Assembly (NCBI GenBank): GCA_036013505.1 | Contig: CP107851.1 | Span: forward strand, 4,101,501-4,165,500 | Reading direction: 5' to 3' | Source of the DNA: Streptomyces sp. NBC_00510 | GTDB lineage: Bacteria; Actinomycetota; Actinomycetes; Streptomycetales; Streptomycetaceae | Length of the DNA stretch: 64,000 nt | Part shown: piece by piece, positions 43,584 to 51,034 of the stretch | Layout of the letters: the number at the start of each line of letters is the position of its first letter | Position numbering within the stretch: the first letter of the stretch is position 1 | The notes under the pieces: model-generated | Seen by the model: only the letters and a program-made list of their open reading frames with translations | What the model was told of the DNA's origin: nothing | Database searches by the model: none | Program-made: the position numbers and the translations under genes

Positions 43584-44542
43584 TGGGACTCCTCTTCCTT
43601 CTCCTCGGCGGCGTGGCCGGTGAGGGACATGAACACGTCGTCGAGCGTGGGCCGGCGCAGACCGATGTCGTCGATCTCGATGCCGCGGGTGTCGAGCTCA
43701 CGGATGACCTCGGCGAGCAGCTTGGCGCCGCCCGTGACCGGCACGGTGATCCGCCGGGTGTGGTTGTCCACGGCGGTCTCGCCCTTGCCGAAGCCGTTCA
43801 GCACCTCGGTGGCGGTCACCAGGTGCTCGCGGTCGTGGACGACGACCTCGACGCGCTCGCCGCCGGTCCGCGCCTTGAGCTCGTCGGAGGTGCCGCGGGC
43901 GATGACCTTGCCGTGGTCGATCACGCAGATGTCGTGGGCGAGGTGGTCGGCCTCCTCCAGGTACTGCGTGGTGAGCAGCAGCGTGGTGCCGCCGGCGACC
44001 AGGTCCTGGATGACCTCCCACAGCGCGAGGCGGTTGCGGGGGTCGAGGCCGGTCGTCGGCTCGTCCATGAACATCACCGGCGGCCTGACGACCAGCGCGG
44101 CCGCCAGGTCGAGCCGGCGCCGCATGCCGCCGGAGTAGGTCTTGGCCGTACGGTCGGCCGCCTCGGCGAGGTTGAAGCGCTCGAGCAGCTCCGCCGCGCG
44201 GGCCTTCGCGTCCCGGGCGCTCATCTGGTAGAGCTGGCCGACCATCTGCAGGTTCTCGCGGCCGGTGAGGTACTCGTCGACCGCCGCGAACTGACCGGAC
44301 AGGCCGATCTGCCGGCGCACCTCGTTGGGGTGCTTCAGCACGTCTATGCCGGCCACGACGGCCTTGCCGCTGTCGGGCTGCAGCAGGGTGGTCAGGACGC
44401 GTACGGCGGTCGTCTTCCCGGCCCCGTTGGGGCCGAGGAGGCCCAGGACGGTCCCCTCAGGGACGTCGAGGTCCACTCCGTCCAGTGCCCGTACGTCACC
44501 GAAGGTCTTCACCAGACCTTCGGCATGGATGGCGCCTGGCAT
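43580..44542 (-). CDS. ABC exporter ATP-binding protein (DrrA-like)
   Basis: This is the ATPase of the DrrAB-type exporter, 320 residues. Walker A is LGPNGAGKTTAVRVL, the signature is YSGGMRRRLDLAAAL, and Walker B is VMFMDEPTTGLDPRNRL. The C-terminal extension typical of the DrrA group is present. I chose the ATG at 44542 (MPGAIHAEGLVKTFGDVRAL). Earlier starts give unrelated sequence. The upstream region holds an 18-bp palindrome that is a strong operator candidate. Confidence 0.93.
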   Translation of the reverse strand: MPGAIHAEGLVKTFGDVRALDGVDLDVPEGTVLGLLGPNGAGKTTAVRVLTTLLQPDSGKAVVAGIDVLKHPNEVRRQIGLSGQFAAVDEYLTGRENLQMVGQLYQMSARDAKARAAELLERFNLAEAADRTAKTYSGGMRRRLDLAAALVVRPPVMFMDEPTTGLDPRNRLALWEVIQDLVAGGTTLLLTTQYLEEADHLAHDICVIDHGKVIARGTSDELKARTGGERVEVVVHDREHLVTATEVLNGFGKGETAVDNHTRRITVPVTGGAKLLAEVIRELDTRGIEIDDIGLRRPTLDDVFMSLTGHAAEEKEEESQ

Positions 44543-44634
44543 GCGATGTCTCCGATTCGGGGCTTGGGGTGCATGGGGACTGTGCGGGCACGCGGCCGCA
44601 CGGCAGCGCACCACGATGTGTCGCGAGCATCCCA

Positions 44635-44652
44635 GACGCGATATATCGCGTC
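44635..44652. promoter_or_regulatory. Perfect palindromic operator upstream of the DrrAB-like exporter
   Basis: GACGCGATATATCGCGTC is a perfect 18-bp palindrome, 93 bp before the ATPase start. A related sequence, CGATGTGTCGCG, lies at 44614-44625 closer to the gene. The CGATATATCG core is like PadR-type operators, but no PadR gene is present in the window. Confidence 0.6.
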
Positions 44653-44752
44653 AAGCGGATTTATCCGTGCTCCGCCCGCACGCGTCATCCCGCGTCCACG
44701 ACACCCTGACTCCACCATGCCGCACCCCACTGACAATCCGGCCCGAACGGCC

Positions 44753-46012
44753 TCAGAGCAGCACGTACCCAGCCGTCCGCAGGGCCGCCGCCACGGCGGC
44801 CCGGTGCTCGGGGCCGCGGGTCTCCAGCTGCAGCTCGACCTCCGCCTCGGTCAGCCCCAACCGAGGATCCGTGCGCACGTGCGCGATGTCCAGCACGTTT
44901 GCGTCACTCGCCGAAAGGATCTCCAGCAGCGCCGCCAGCGCTCCCGGCCGGTCCGTGAGCCGCAGCCGGAAGGACATGTAGCGCCCGGCGGCCGCCATGC
45001 CGTGCCGCAGGGTGCGCTCCATCAGCAGCGGGTCGACGTTGCCGCCGGACAGCACGGCGACGACCGGCCCGTCGAAGGCCTCCGGCCGCGACAGCAGAGC
45101 CGCCACCGGGCTCGCCCCGGCCGGCTCGACCACCAGCTTCGCCCGCTCCAGGCACAGCAGCAGCGCACTGGACAGCTCGTCCTCGGTGACCGTGCACACC
45201 TCGTCCACCAGGTCCCGGACGATGGCGAACGGCACCTCCCCGGGGCAGCCCACCTTGATCCCGTCCGCCATGGTCGCCACCGCGTCCAGCGCCACCGGCC
45301 GCCCCGCCGCCAGCGACGGCGGATAGGCGGCCGCACCCGCCGCCTGCACGCCGACGACCCGCACCTCCGGGCGCACCGACTTCACCGCCACCGCCACACC
45401 GGCCGCGAGCCCGCCGCCGCCCATCCCCACGACGATCGTGCGCACCTCCGGGCACTGGTCGAGGATCTCCAGGCCCACCGTGCCCTGCCCGGCGACGATG
45501 TCCGGGTGGTCGAAGGGGTGGATGAAGACCGCGCCCGTCTGCTCCGCGTACTCCTGGGCGGCGCGCAGCGTCTCGTCCACCACGTGCCCGTGCAACCGCA
45601 CCTCCGCCCCGTAGTCGCGGGTCGCCGCGACCTTCGGCAGCGGGGCGCCGGACGGCATGAAGACGGTGGAGCGCACCCCGAGCAGCGACGCGGCCAGTGC
45701 CACGCCCTGCGCGTGGTTGCCGGCGCTCGCCGCGACCACGCCCGCCGCGCGCTCCTCCGGCCGCAGACCGGCGATCCTCACATAGGCGCCGCGCACCTTG
45801 AAGGAGCCCGTGCGCTGCAGGTTCTCGCACTTCAGGTGCACCGGGGCGGCCACCAGACGGGACAGGTGGCGGCTGCCCTCCATGGGGGTCACGCGGGCCA
45901 CACCCGACAGCATCTTGTGCGCGCCGCGCACATCGTCGATGGTGACCGGAGACGGCCGCGCGGCCACCACCGCGCGACTGGTGCGACGTGCCGGACGTGC
46001 GGGGCTTTCCAT
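44753..46012 (-). CDS. ilvA: Threonine ammonia-lyase (catabolic-type threonine dehydratase)
   Basis: This PLP enzyme of 419 residues deaminates threonine (and serine) to 2-oxobutyrate, the first committed step of isoleucine synthesis or of threonine catabolism. The PLP lysine is in CENLQRTGSFKVRGAY, the phosphate loop in GMGGGGLAAGVA, and SAGNHAQGVAL is characteristic. The C-terminus is a single ACT-like domain (FRLRLTDRPGALAALLEILS). This layout is that of the short TdcB/IlvA1-like enzymes. The ATG at 46012 (MESPARPARRTSRAV) lies in a good position; an open frame continues far upstream but is antisense to other genes. Confidence 0.92.
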   Translation of the reverse strand: MESPARPARRTSRAVVAARPSPVTIDDVRGAHKMLSGVARVTPMEGSRHLSRLVAAPVHLKCENLQRTGSFKVRGAYVRIAGLRPEERAAGVVAASAGNHAQGVALAASLLGVRSTVFMPSGAPLPKVAATRDYGAEVRLHGHVVDETLRAAQEYAEQTGAVFIHPFDHPDIVAGQGTVGLEILDQCPEVRTIVVGMGGGGLAAGVAVAVKSVRPEVRVVGVQAAGAAAYPPSLAAGRPVALDAVATMADGIKVGCPGEVPFAIVRDLVDEVCTVTEDELSSALLLCLERAKLVVEPAGASPVAALLSRPEAFDGPVVAVLSGGNVDPLLMERTLRHGMAAAGRYMSFRLRLTDRPGALAALLEILSASDANVLDIAHVRTDPRLGLTEAEVELQLETRGPEHRAAVAAALRTAGYVLL

Positions 46013-46145
46013 GGTCCCCAGTCTTGCAGCAGCGGCCACCGCCCGGACGGACCGAGCAGTTTTCCGCGGCGGGGTCCCGGGGTGACGCTCTCCGCGTACT
46101 CTTCTCCCAACCTTCGCAGGACCGACAGAACGCGAGCTTCCGGCC

Positions 46146-46640
46146 ATGCCCATTCCCCCCTCGGAGATCACGACCGACCTCCTGGAGCGCCTGCAGCACG
46201 AGGTGGCGCTCTTCGCCCGCCGCGCGGAACAGACGCGCCTCGGTGGCGTCGGCAAGGCCCGCAACTCCATGGACCGGGCCGCGTACCTGCTGCTCCACCG
46301 CCTCGACAACGAGGGCCCGATGGGCGTGAAGGCGCTCGCGGAGGGCATGGGCATCGACTCCTCCACCGTCACACGCCAGGTCGCCCCGCTCGTGGACAGC
46401 GGACTGGTCAAGCGCACCTCCCACCCCGAGGACGGGCGGGCGGTCGTGCTCGCGCTCTCCCCGCGCGGACGTTCCCGCCTGGAGGAGGTCCGCAGCTCGC
46501 GGCAGCAGCTCATGGCGGTCGTGACGGAGGACTGGACGCCGCAGGAGCGCGAGTCCTTCACCGACCTCCTCGGCCGGTTCAACGGCGCGCTCGCGCAGTA
46601 CCACTCCTCCGTCACGCAAGGAGACGAGCAGAACTCTTGA
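46146..46640 (+). CDS. MarR family transcriptional regulator
   Basis: This is a MarR-type regulator of 164 residues. The winged HTH is clear in ARNSMDRAAYLLLHRLDNEG, VKALAEGMGIDSSTVTRQVA and LVKRTSHPEDGRAVVLALSP, with the conserved DGR of the wing. It is divergent from the threonine ammonia-lyase gene (133 bp apart), so it may control it, itself, or a distant set of genes. No clear palindrome stands out between them. Confidence 0.92.
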   Translation: MPIPPSEITTDLLERLQHEVALFARRAEQTRLGGVGKARNSMDRAAYLLLHRLDNEGPMGVKALAEGMGIDSSTVTRQVAPLVDSGLVKRTSHPEDGRAVVLALSPRGRSRLEEVRSSRQQLMAVVTEDWTPQERESFTDLLGRFNGALAQYHSSVTQGDEQNS

Positions 46641-46672
46641 CCTGAGGTCGCCGTCTGCCGTCCCATGTCGCT

Positions 46673-47137
46673 GTGGGAGAGCGCCGGGAGGCAGCGGAGC
46701 GCCTGCGCGAGGCCGAGTTCGAGGCGTTCGCGGCGGGCGCGGCAGGGCGGTTGCTGCACGTCGCCGTCCTGCTCACGGGGGACCGGGCGGAAGGGACCGA
46801 GCTGCTGTGCGCCGCCCTGTCGCGCAGCTACGCGGACTGGTTCCGGATGCGCGGCGAGGACCCGTACGCCTGCACCCGCGCCGAGATCGTCCGCCGCTTC
46901 GCCCACCGGCCCTGGTGGCGCCGTCCGCGCGGCGGGGTGCTCGGGCCGCTCGACGTGCGGGAGCGGCTGGTGATCGTGCTGCGGCTGTACGAGGGCATCG
47001 CCGAGGAACAGGCCGCCGCGCAGCTCGGCATGCCGTCGGAACGGGTGCGGGTGATCACCCTGCGGGCCAGCGCGGCCCTGCGCAGCCGGCCCGCCCGCGG
47101 CGGGGCGGCGCCCCGGGTGCGGGAGGTCGCGTCGTGA
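46673..47137 (+). CDS. SigE-like ECF sigma factor, degenerate
   Basis: This 154-residue protein resembles SigE-family ECF sigma factors of Streptomyces. The N-terminus (FEAFAAGAAGRLLHVAVLLT, GDRAEGTELLCAALSRSYAD) corresponds to region 2 but is short and lacks a convincing -10 recognition part. The C-terminal VRERLVIVLRLYEGIAEEQA and AAQLGMPSERVRVITLRASA is region 4. The GTG at 46673 lacks a strong ribosome site, so the start is uncertain. It overlaps the next gene by 4 nt (GTGA). It could be a real sigma factor or a regulator derived from one. Confidence 0.7.
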   Translation: MGERREAAERLREAEFEAFAAGAAGRLLHVAVLLTGDRAEGTELLCAALSRSYADWFRMRGEDPYACTRAEIVRRFAHRPWWRRPRGGVLGPLDVRERLVIVLRLYEGIAEEQAAAQLGMPSERVRVITLRASAALRSRPARGGAAPRVREVAS

Positions 47138-47376
47138 GCCCGTACGACCGCAAGCAGGACGAGGTCCGCCGGCTGCTCGACGGGCCTCACCCCGCGGTGC
47201 CGGTGGACCTCGCCCCGCGCGCCGCCGAGCGCGGCCGCCGCGTCCTGGCCCGCCGCCGCGTGCTGCACGCCGTCCTGTGGACGCTGCTCGTCGTGGCGGT
47301 CGTCGTCGCGCTCGTCCTCGCGGCGCTGTGGTGGCCGGCGGCGGAGCCGCTCGACACGACGCCCGGCGAGTGGTGA
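47134..47376 (+). CDS. Small membrane protein coupled to the sigma-like gene
   Basis: This is an 80-residue protein with a basic cytoplasmic N-terminus (MSPYDRKQDEVRRLLDG) and one membrane helix (VLWTLLVVAVVVALVLAALW, about residues 48-67) and a short outside tail. The GTG at 47134 overlaps the sigma-like stop. A small membrane partner translated with an ECF-like factor suggests an anti-sigma-like role, though no anti-sigma motif is visible. No family is recognised. Confidence 0.7.
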   Translation: MSPYDRKQDEVRRLLDGPHPAVPVDLAPRAAERGRRVLARRRVLHAVLWTLLVVAVVVALVLAALWWPAAEPLDTTPGEW

Positions 47377-47422
47377 TCGGCTCCGCCGGATGGCCGGGGG
47401 TGCCCCTCGCGGCCGGTGCCTG

Positions 47423-47447
47423 GTGTGCGGGTGCGTTGCGCCTGCGG
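47423..47447 (+). repeat. Dispersed 25-mer shared with the 20.9-kb inverted repeat
   Basis: This 25-nt block, beginning GTGTGCGGGTGCGTTGCGCC, is identical to the reverse complement of 20952-20976. Two intergenic copies 26 kb apart, with one in a hairpin context, indicate a dispersed repeat family. Confidence 0.8.
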
Positions 47448-47473
47448 CGGGCGTCCACCCGCCCTCCCGCCCT

Positions 47474-47502
47474 CCCCCAGCCTTCGGCCGGGGGGACCCC
47501 CA
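47474..47502 (+). repeat. 29-mer palindromic repeat, copy 1
   Basis: The unit starts CCCCCAGCCTTCGGCCGGGG and has a GGCC/CTTCGG-type stem; its reverse complement is identical to copy 3 at 47902-47930 over all 29 nt. It is of the kind scattered between genes in Streptomyces genomes. Confidence 0.8.
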
Positions 47503-47566
47503 TCCGGCGCGGTTGGTGCGGGCCTCGCGCGGTTCGTGGGTGGGCCGGGGTCGGGGCCTCCGGGGC

Positions 47567-47663
47567 TGGGCATTCTGGACCGCATATTTATGTGCATGGC
47601 GGGCGGCACTTGCTGTGCCGTCTCTGCCGCACAACAAATACACGTCAGCGTCCAGAACGCCCA
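47567..47663. repeat. Approximately 97-nt imperfect foldback element
   Basis: The ends TGGGCATTCTGGAC (47567-47580) and GTCCAGAACGCCCA (47650-47663) are inverted copies with one mismatch, and inner segments (TATTTATGTGC against GCACAACAAATA, and GGCGGCAC against GTGCCGTC) continue the symmetry. The local base composition is less GC-rich than around it. It could be a structured RNA or a small non-autonomous element. Confidence 0.6.
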
Positions 47664-47667
47664 CCCT

Positions 47668-47696
47668 CCCCCAGCCTTCGGCCGGGGGTGCCCCCA
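47668..47696 (+). repeat. 29-mer palindromic repeat, copy 2
   Basis: This is a second direct copy of the repeat at 47474-47502, differing at two positions near its 3' side. It lies directly after the foldback element. Confidence 0.75.
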
Positions 47697-47731
47697 ACGA
47701 CCCCGCCCCCTCCCTATCGCGGGCGACCAAC

Positions 47732-47796
47732 GGCCGGTGGGGGTTCAGAAAGCGGTCCGGGGTCGCCGCAAGTGCCCCACTGACCCCCCACCGGCC
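47732..47796. repeat. Long hairpin in the repeat island
   Basis: Arms 47732-47748 and 47780-47796 pair over 17 bp with one mismatch (GGCCGGTGGGGGTTCAG against CTGACCCCCCACCGGCC) around a 31-nt loop, and partial symmetry extends outward. It may act as a terminator or a repeat element. Confidence 0.65.
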
Positions 47797-47901
47797 GTCA
47801 TGCGCCCCGACAACCGGAGGGGGTGTGGCGGGGTGCCCCCGCAGGGGACGAGCGGCGAACCCGGCTCCGAACGACGTAGGGCCAAACCGCGAGCGCCGAG
47901 G

Positions 47902-47930
47902 TGGGGGTCCCCCCGGCCGAAGGCTGGGGG
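47902..47930 (-). repeat. 29-mer palindromic repeat, copy 3 (inverted)
   Basis: This copy is the exact reverse complement of copy 1 (47474-47502). The inverted arrangement brackets the foldback and the long hairpin. Confidence 0.8.
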
Positions 47931-48062
47931 CGTGCGCCGGCGCGGCACCGACCCAGGCACACGGTGCGCGACCCGCACTGACCGCGCCGGGCAATCGGGC
48001 GGGAGGGCGGGGGGAGAAACCCCAACCGCAACCACAACGGCGCCGCACCCGGCAACGGGGCG

Positions 48063-49217
48063 CTACGCGCCGAGGGCCTGGCGGAGGTCTTCCAGGAGGT
48101 CGTCGACGGACTCGATGCCCACGGAGAGCCGCACCAGGTCCGCCGGGACCTCCAGCGCGGAGCCCGCGACCGAGGCGTGCGTCATCCGGCCGGGGTGCTC
48201 GATGAGGGACTCGACGCCGCCCAGGGACTCGCCCAGCGTGAACAGCCGCGCCCGGTTGCACACCTCGACGGCCGCCTCCTCGCCGCCCGCGACGCGGAAG
48301 GAGACCATCCCGCCGAACCGCTTCATCTGCTTGGCCGCGACGTCGTGCCCCGCGTGCTCGGGCAGCCCGGGGTAGAAGACCTGGGTGACCTTCGGGTGCA
48401 GCGAGAGCAGTTCCGCGACCCGGGCCGCGTTCTCGCTGTGGCGGTCCATGCGCACCGCGAGCGTCTTGATGCCCCGCATCACCAGCCACGCGTCGAAGGG
48501 GCCGGCGACGGCGCCCATCGCGTTCTGGTGGTAGGCCAGTTCCTCGCCGAGCCCCGCGTCGGCCGCGACCAGCGCGCCGCCGACCACGTCCGAGTGCCCG
48601 CCCATGTACTTGGTGGTGGAGTGCACGACCACGTCGGCGCCGAGCGCCAGCGGCTGCTGCAGGTAGGGGCTGGCGAAGGTGTTGTCGACGACGAGCCGGG
48701 CGTCCGCGCCGCGCGCGATGTCCGCCAGCGCCGCGATGTCGGTGATCCCGAGCAGCGGGTTGCTGGGCGTCTCGACCCAGATCACCTTGGTCTCGGGCCG
48801 GAGCGCGGCCCGGACCGCCGCCGGGTCGGAGGTGTTGGCGACCGACCACTGCACGCCCCAGCGTTCGACGACCTTGGCGAAGAGCCGGAAGGTGCCGCCG
48901 TACGCGTCGTTGGGGATGACCACGTGGTCGCCGGGCTTCAGGACCGTGCGCAGCAGGCAGTCCTCGGCGGCCAGGCCGGACGCGAACGCCAGGCCGCGGC
49001 GGCCGCCCTCGAGGGCCGCGAGGTTCTCCTCCAGCGCGGTGCGCGTGGGGTTGGCGGACCGGCTGTACTCGTAGCCGCCGCGCAGGCCCCCGACCCCGTC
49101 CTGCTTGTACGTGGAGACCTGGTAGATCGGCGTGACCACGGCCCCGGTCTGGGCGTCGGCCGGCTGACCCGCGTGGATCGCGAGGGTCTCGAAGTTCTGG
49201 TGCTGCTGCTCGCTCAT
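48063..49217 (-). CDS. metB: Cystathionine gamma-synthase/lyase family PLP enzyme
   Basis: This is a trans-sulfuration-family enzyme of 384 residues. The PLP lysine is in VVHSTTKYMGGHSDVVGG, and YSRSANPTRTALEENLAALE and ETPSNPLLGITDI are further family signatures. It either joins cysteine to O-succinylhomoserine (synthase, MetB) or splits cystathionine (lyase); the two cannot be separated by eye, and metB follows the usual Streptomyces annotation. The ATG at 49217 gives MSEQQHQNFETLAIHAGQPA. It is cytosolic and divergent from the membrane protein gene at 49284. Confidence 0.88.
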   Translation of the reverse strand: MSEQQHQNFETLAIHAGQPADAQTGAVVTPIYQVSTYKQDGVGGLRGGYEYSRSANPTRTALEENLAALEGGRRGLAFASGLAAEDCLLRTVLKPGDHVVIPNDAYGGTFRLFAKVVERWGVQWSVANTSDPAAVRAALRPETKVIWVETPSNPLLGITDIAALADIARGADARLVVDNTFASPYLQQPLALGADVVVHSTTKYMGGHSDVVGGALVAADAGLGEELAYHQNAMGAVAGPFDAWLVMRGIKTLAVRMDRHSENAARVAELLSLHPKVTQVFYPGLPEHAGHDVAAKQMKRFGGMVSFRVAGGEEAAVEVCNRARLFTLGESLGGVESLIEHPGRMTHASVAGSALEVPADLVRLSVGIESVDDLLEDLRQALGA

Positions 49218-49283
49218 ACCGCCGAGCGTAGTGCGAGCCGCGGGCCGGGACGTGCCGGCCGGGCCCGCGTAGGCTTGCTCATC

Positions 49284-50324
49284 ATGGAATTCCTGTGGGT
49301 CCTGTACGGCGTTCTGCTGATCTCGGCGATCGTGCTGGTGCCCCGCATGCTGCGCGGCCGCGGCGTGCGGGCCGTGGCCGCGGTCGATCCCGCCCGGTAC
49401 GGCTTCGTGCCCCGGGAGGAGATCGACATCCGGCTGCCGGGTCCGGACGACGAGCTGACGCAGGCGCTGACCGTGACCCAGCGCACCCAGGACTGGCGCG
49501 CGGTCGCCGCCCTCCTCAAGGGCACCCCGGCCGCGGGCGAGCTGCGCTGGCAGCGGGTCCAGACCCTGGCCGGGGCCGCGGCGGTCGAGCTGACGCAGTC
49601 CCCCGGCACGGGCGCGGCGTGGCTGCGCACCTGGCGGGTCGAGGACCCGAAGGACGTCGGCGGGGCGGCCGTCCACGCGGCGTTCCTGGTGCAGCGGGCC
49701 CGGCGTGAGCCGGCCGGGTCCCCGGACGTGCCGATGATCCTGGAGGAGGCCCGCACGGTCGCCGACGAGGCCGCGCTGCTCGCGCCGGGCGACCCCGTCC
49801 CGTACGTCGTCGCCCTCGCCGCGGACGCGGACTTCGCCACGGTCTGGGAGAAGATCGCCTCCCGCGCCCCGCACCACATGGGCGCCCACCTGGCCGCCCT
49901 CGCCCGCCTTCCGGAGGACGCCGCACGCGACTTCGCCGAGCGGGCCGCCTCCTCCGCGCCCGAGGGCAGCCTGCTGCCGGCCCTGCCGCTCTTCGAGGTC
50001 CTCGCGCACCTGCCGGACATCATCCTCGTCCGCAGCTTCTACGAGAGCGACGTCGTCTCCCGCGCCATCGGCGGCGCGCTCTACGCCACCGAGCACGCCT
50101 CCCCCTCCGACCCGGTGCTGCCCGTGGTGCGGCACCTGCTGGCGGCCTTCCTGCTGCGCGCGGAACGCTTCCCCGAGGCGGTCGAGCAGTTCCGCGCCGT
50201 CGACGGCTACGCGGGCGCGGCCCCCTGGGCCTACGAGGCCGACCCGGCCGCCGCGTACGCCGCAGGCCGCTCGCAGGCGCTCGCGGGGCTGGAGTGGAAC
50301 TCCGAGCGCGGGCGCACCCGTTGA
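49284..50324 (+). CDS. Membrane-anchored helical-repeat protein of unknown function
   Basis: This is a 346-residue protein with one N-terminal membrane helix (FLWVLYGVLLISAIVLVPRM) and an otherwise soluble, alpha-helical chain that looks like a solenoid (LTVTQRTQDWRAVAALLKGT, AEQFRAVDGYAGAAPWAYEA-type repeats). No catalytic motif is visible. The TTG start of msrA overlaps its stop by 4 nt (TTGA), so the two genes form an operon. A scaffold or protection role near the membrane, with methionine sulfoxide repair, is speculation. Confidence 0.8.
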   Translation: MEFLWVLYGVLLISAIVLVPRMLRGRGVRAVAAVDPARYGFVPREEIDIRLPGPDDELTQALTVTQRTQDWRAVAALLKGTPAAGELRWQRVQTLAGAAAVELTQSPGTGAAWLRTWRVEDPKDVGGAAVHAAFLVQRARREPAGSPDVPMILEEARTVADEAALLAPGDPVPYVVALAADADFATVWEKIASRAPHHMGAHLAALARLPEDAARDFAERAASSAPEGSLLPALPLFEVLAHLPDIILVRSFYESDVVSRAIGGALYATEHASPSDPVLPVVRHLLAAFLLRAERFPEAVEQFRAVDGYAGAAPWAYEADPAAAYAAGRSQALAGLEWNSERGRTR

Positions 50325-50965
50325 CGCCGCGCCTGCCCTCCCGTGAGGAGGCGATACCGGGCCGCCCCGCCCCGCTCCACACGGTGCCCGACCGCCACAC
50401 CGTGCTCGGCAGGCCGCTCACCGGCCCCTACCCGGCCGACCTGGAGGTCGCCGACTTCGCGCTGGGCTGCTTCTGGGGCGCCGAGCGCGTCTTCTGGCGG
50501 ACGCCCGGCGTGTGGACGACGCTCGTCGGCTACGCGGGCGGGTACACGGAGAACCCGACGTACGAGGAGGTCTGCAGCGGCCTCACCGGCCACGCCGAGG
50601 TCGTGCGTGTCGTCTTCGACCCGGCGCTGATCACGTACGGGGAGCTGCTGAAGGTGTTCTGGGAGGCCCACGACCCCACCCAGGGCCACCGCCAGGGCAA
50701 CGACATCGGCACCCAGTACCGCTCCGCGGTGTACGCCCACTCCCCCGGGCAGCTCGCGACGGCCCTCGCCTCCCGCGAGGCCTACCAGTCCGCCCTGCGC
50801 GCCAAGGGGCACGGCACCATCACCACGGCGGTCGTCCCTGCGGGCCCCTTCCACGCCGCCGAGCCGTACCACCAGCAGTACCTGGACAAGAACCCCGGCG
50901 GCTACTGCGGGATCGAGGGGACGGGGGTCTCCTGCCCGGTCGGCATCGCGAAGGCCGATGGCTGA
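50321..50965 (+). CDS. msrA: Peptide methionine (S)-S-oxide reductase MsrA
   Basis: This is MsrA, which reduces methionine-S-sulfoxide in proteins, 214 residues. The active-site motif FALGCFWGAERVFW carries the catalytic cysteine; TTLVGYAGGYTENPTYEEVC, HDPTQGHRQGNDIGTQYRSA and the C-terminal YHQQYLDKNPGGYCG complete the family pattern, including the resolving cysteine region. The family N-terminus fits the TTG at 50321, which overlaps the upstream stop; a start at 50294 would give unrelated residues. A rare TTG with coupled translation fits the Streptomyces habit. Confidence 0.95.
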   Translation: MTPRLPSREEAIPGRPAPLHTVPDRHTVLGRPLTGPYPADLEVADFALGCFWGAERVFWRTPGVWTTLVGYAGGYTENPTYEEVCSGLTGHAEVVRVVFDPALITYGELLKVFWEAHDPTQGHRQGNDIGTQYRSAVYAHSPGQLATALASREAYQSALRAKGHGTITTAVVPAGPFHAAEPYHQQYLDKNPGGYCGIEGTGVSCPVGIAKADG

Positions 50966-51034
50966 GCCCCTCCCGCCGGTCCCGAGCGGGAAATTCGATT
51001 GCCTGCGCCCGGCCGGTACGCGCTAATACGGCGC

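Larger units (their letters stand above)
47377..48062. other. 686-bp gene-free island of intergenic repeats
   Basis: No convincing gene is found. The island holds at least four repeat structures (listed separately): a dispersed 25-mer, a 29-mer in three copies, a foldback of about 97 nt and a long hairpin. Short open frames crossing it read proline/arginine-rich translations of the repeats. It lies between the small membrane protein and the converging end of the cystathionine synthase gene. Confidence 0.75.

Noticed and set aside
42726..44542. DrrAB-like exporter as part of an antibiotic gene cluster
   Set aside because: No biosynthetic genes are nearby; neighbours are core metabolism (greA, ilvA).
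46013..47503. N-terminal extension of the ilvA frame
   Set aside because: It runs antisense to the MarR and sigma-like genes and has no similarity to threonine ammonia-lyases; the family start is at 46012.
47591..47760. Cysteine-rich short reading frame across the foldback (starting MCMAGGTCC)
   Set aside because: There is no ribosome site and the frame merely reads through the repeat units, so a coding role cannot be supported.
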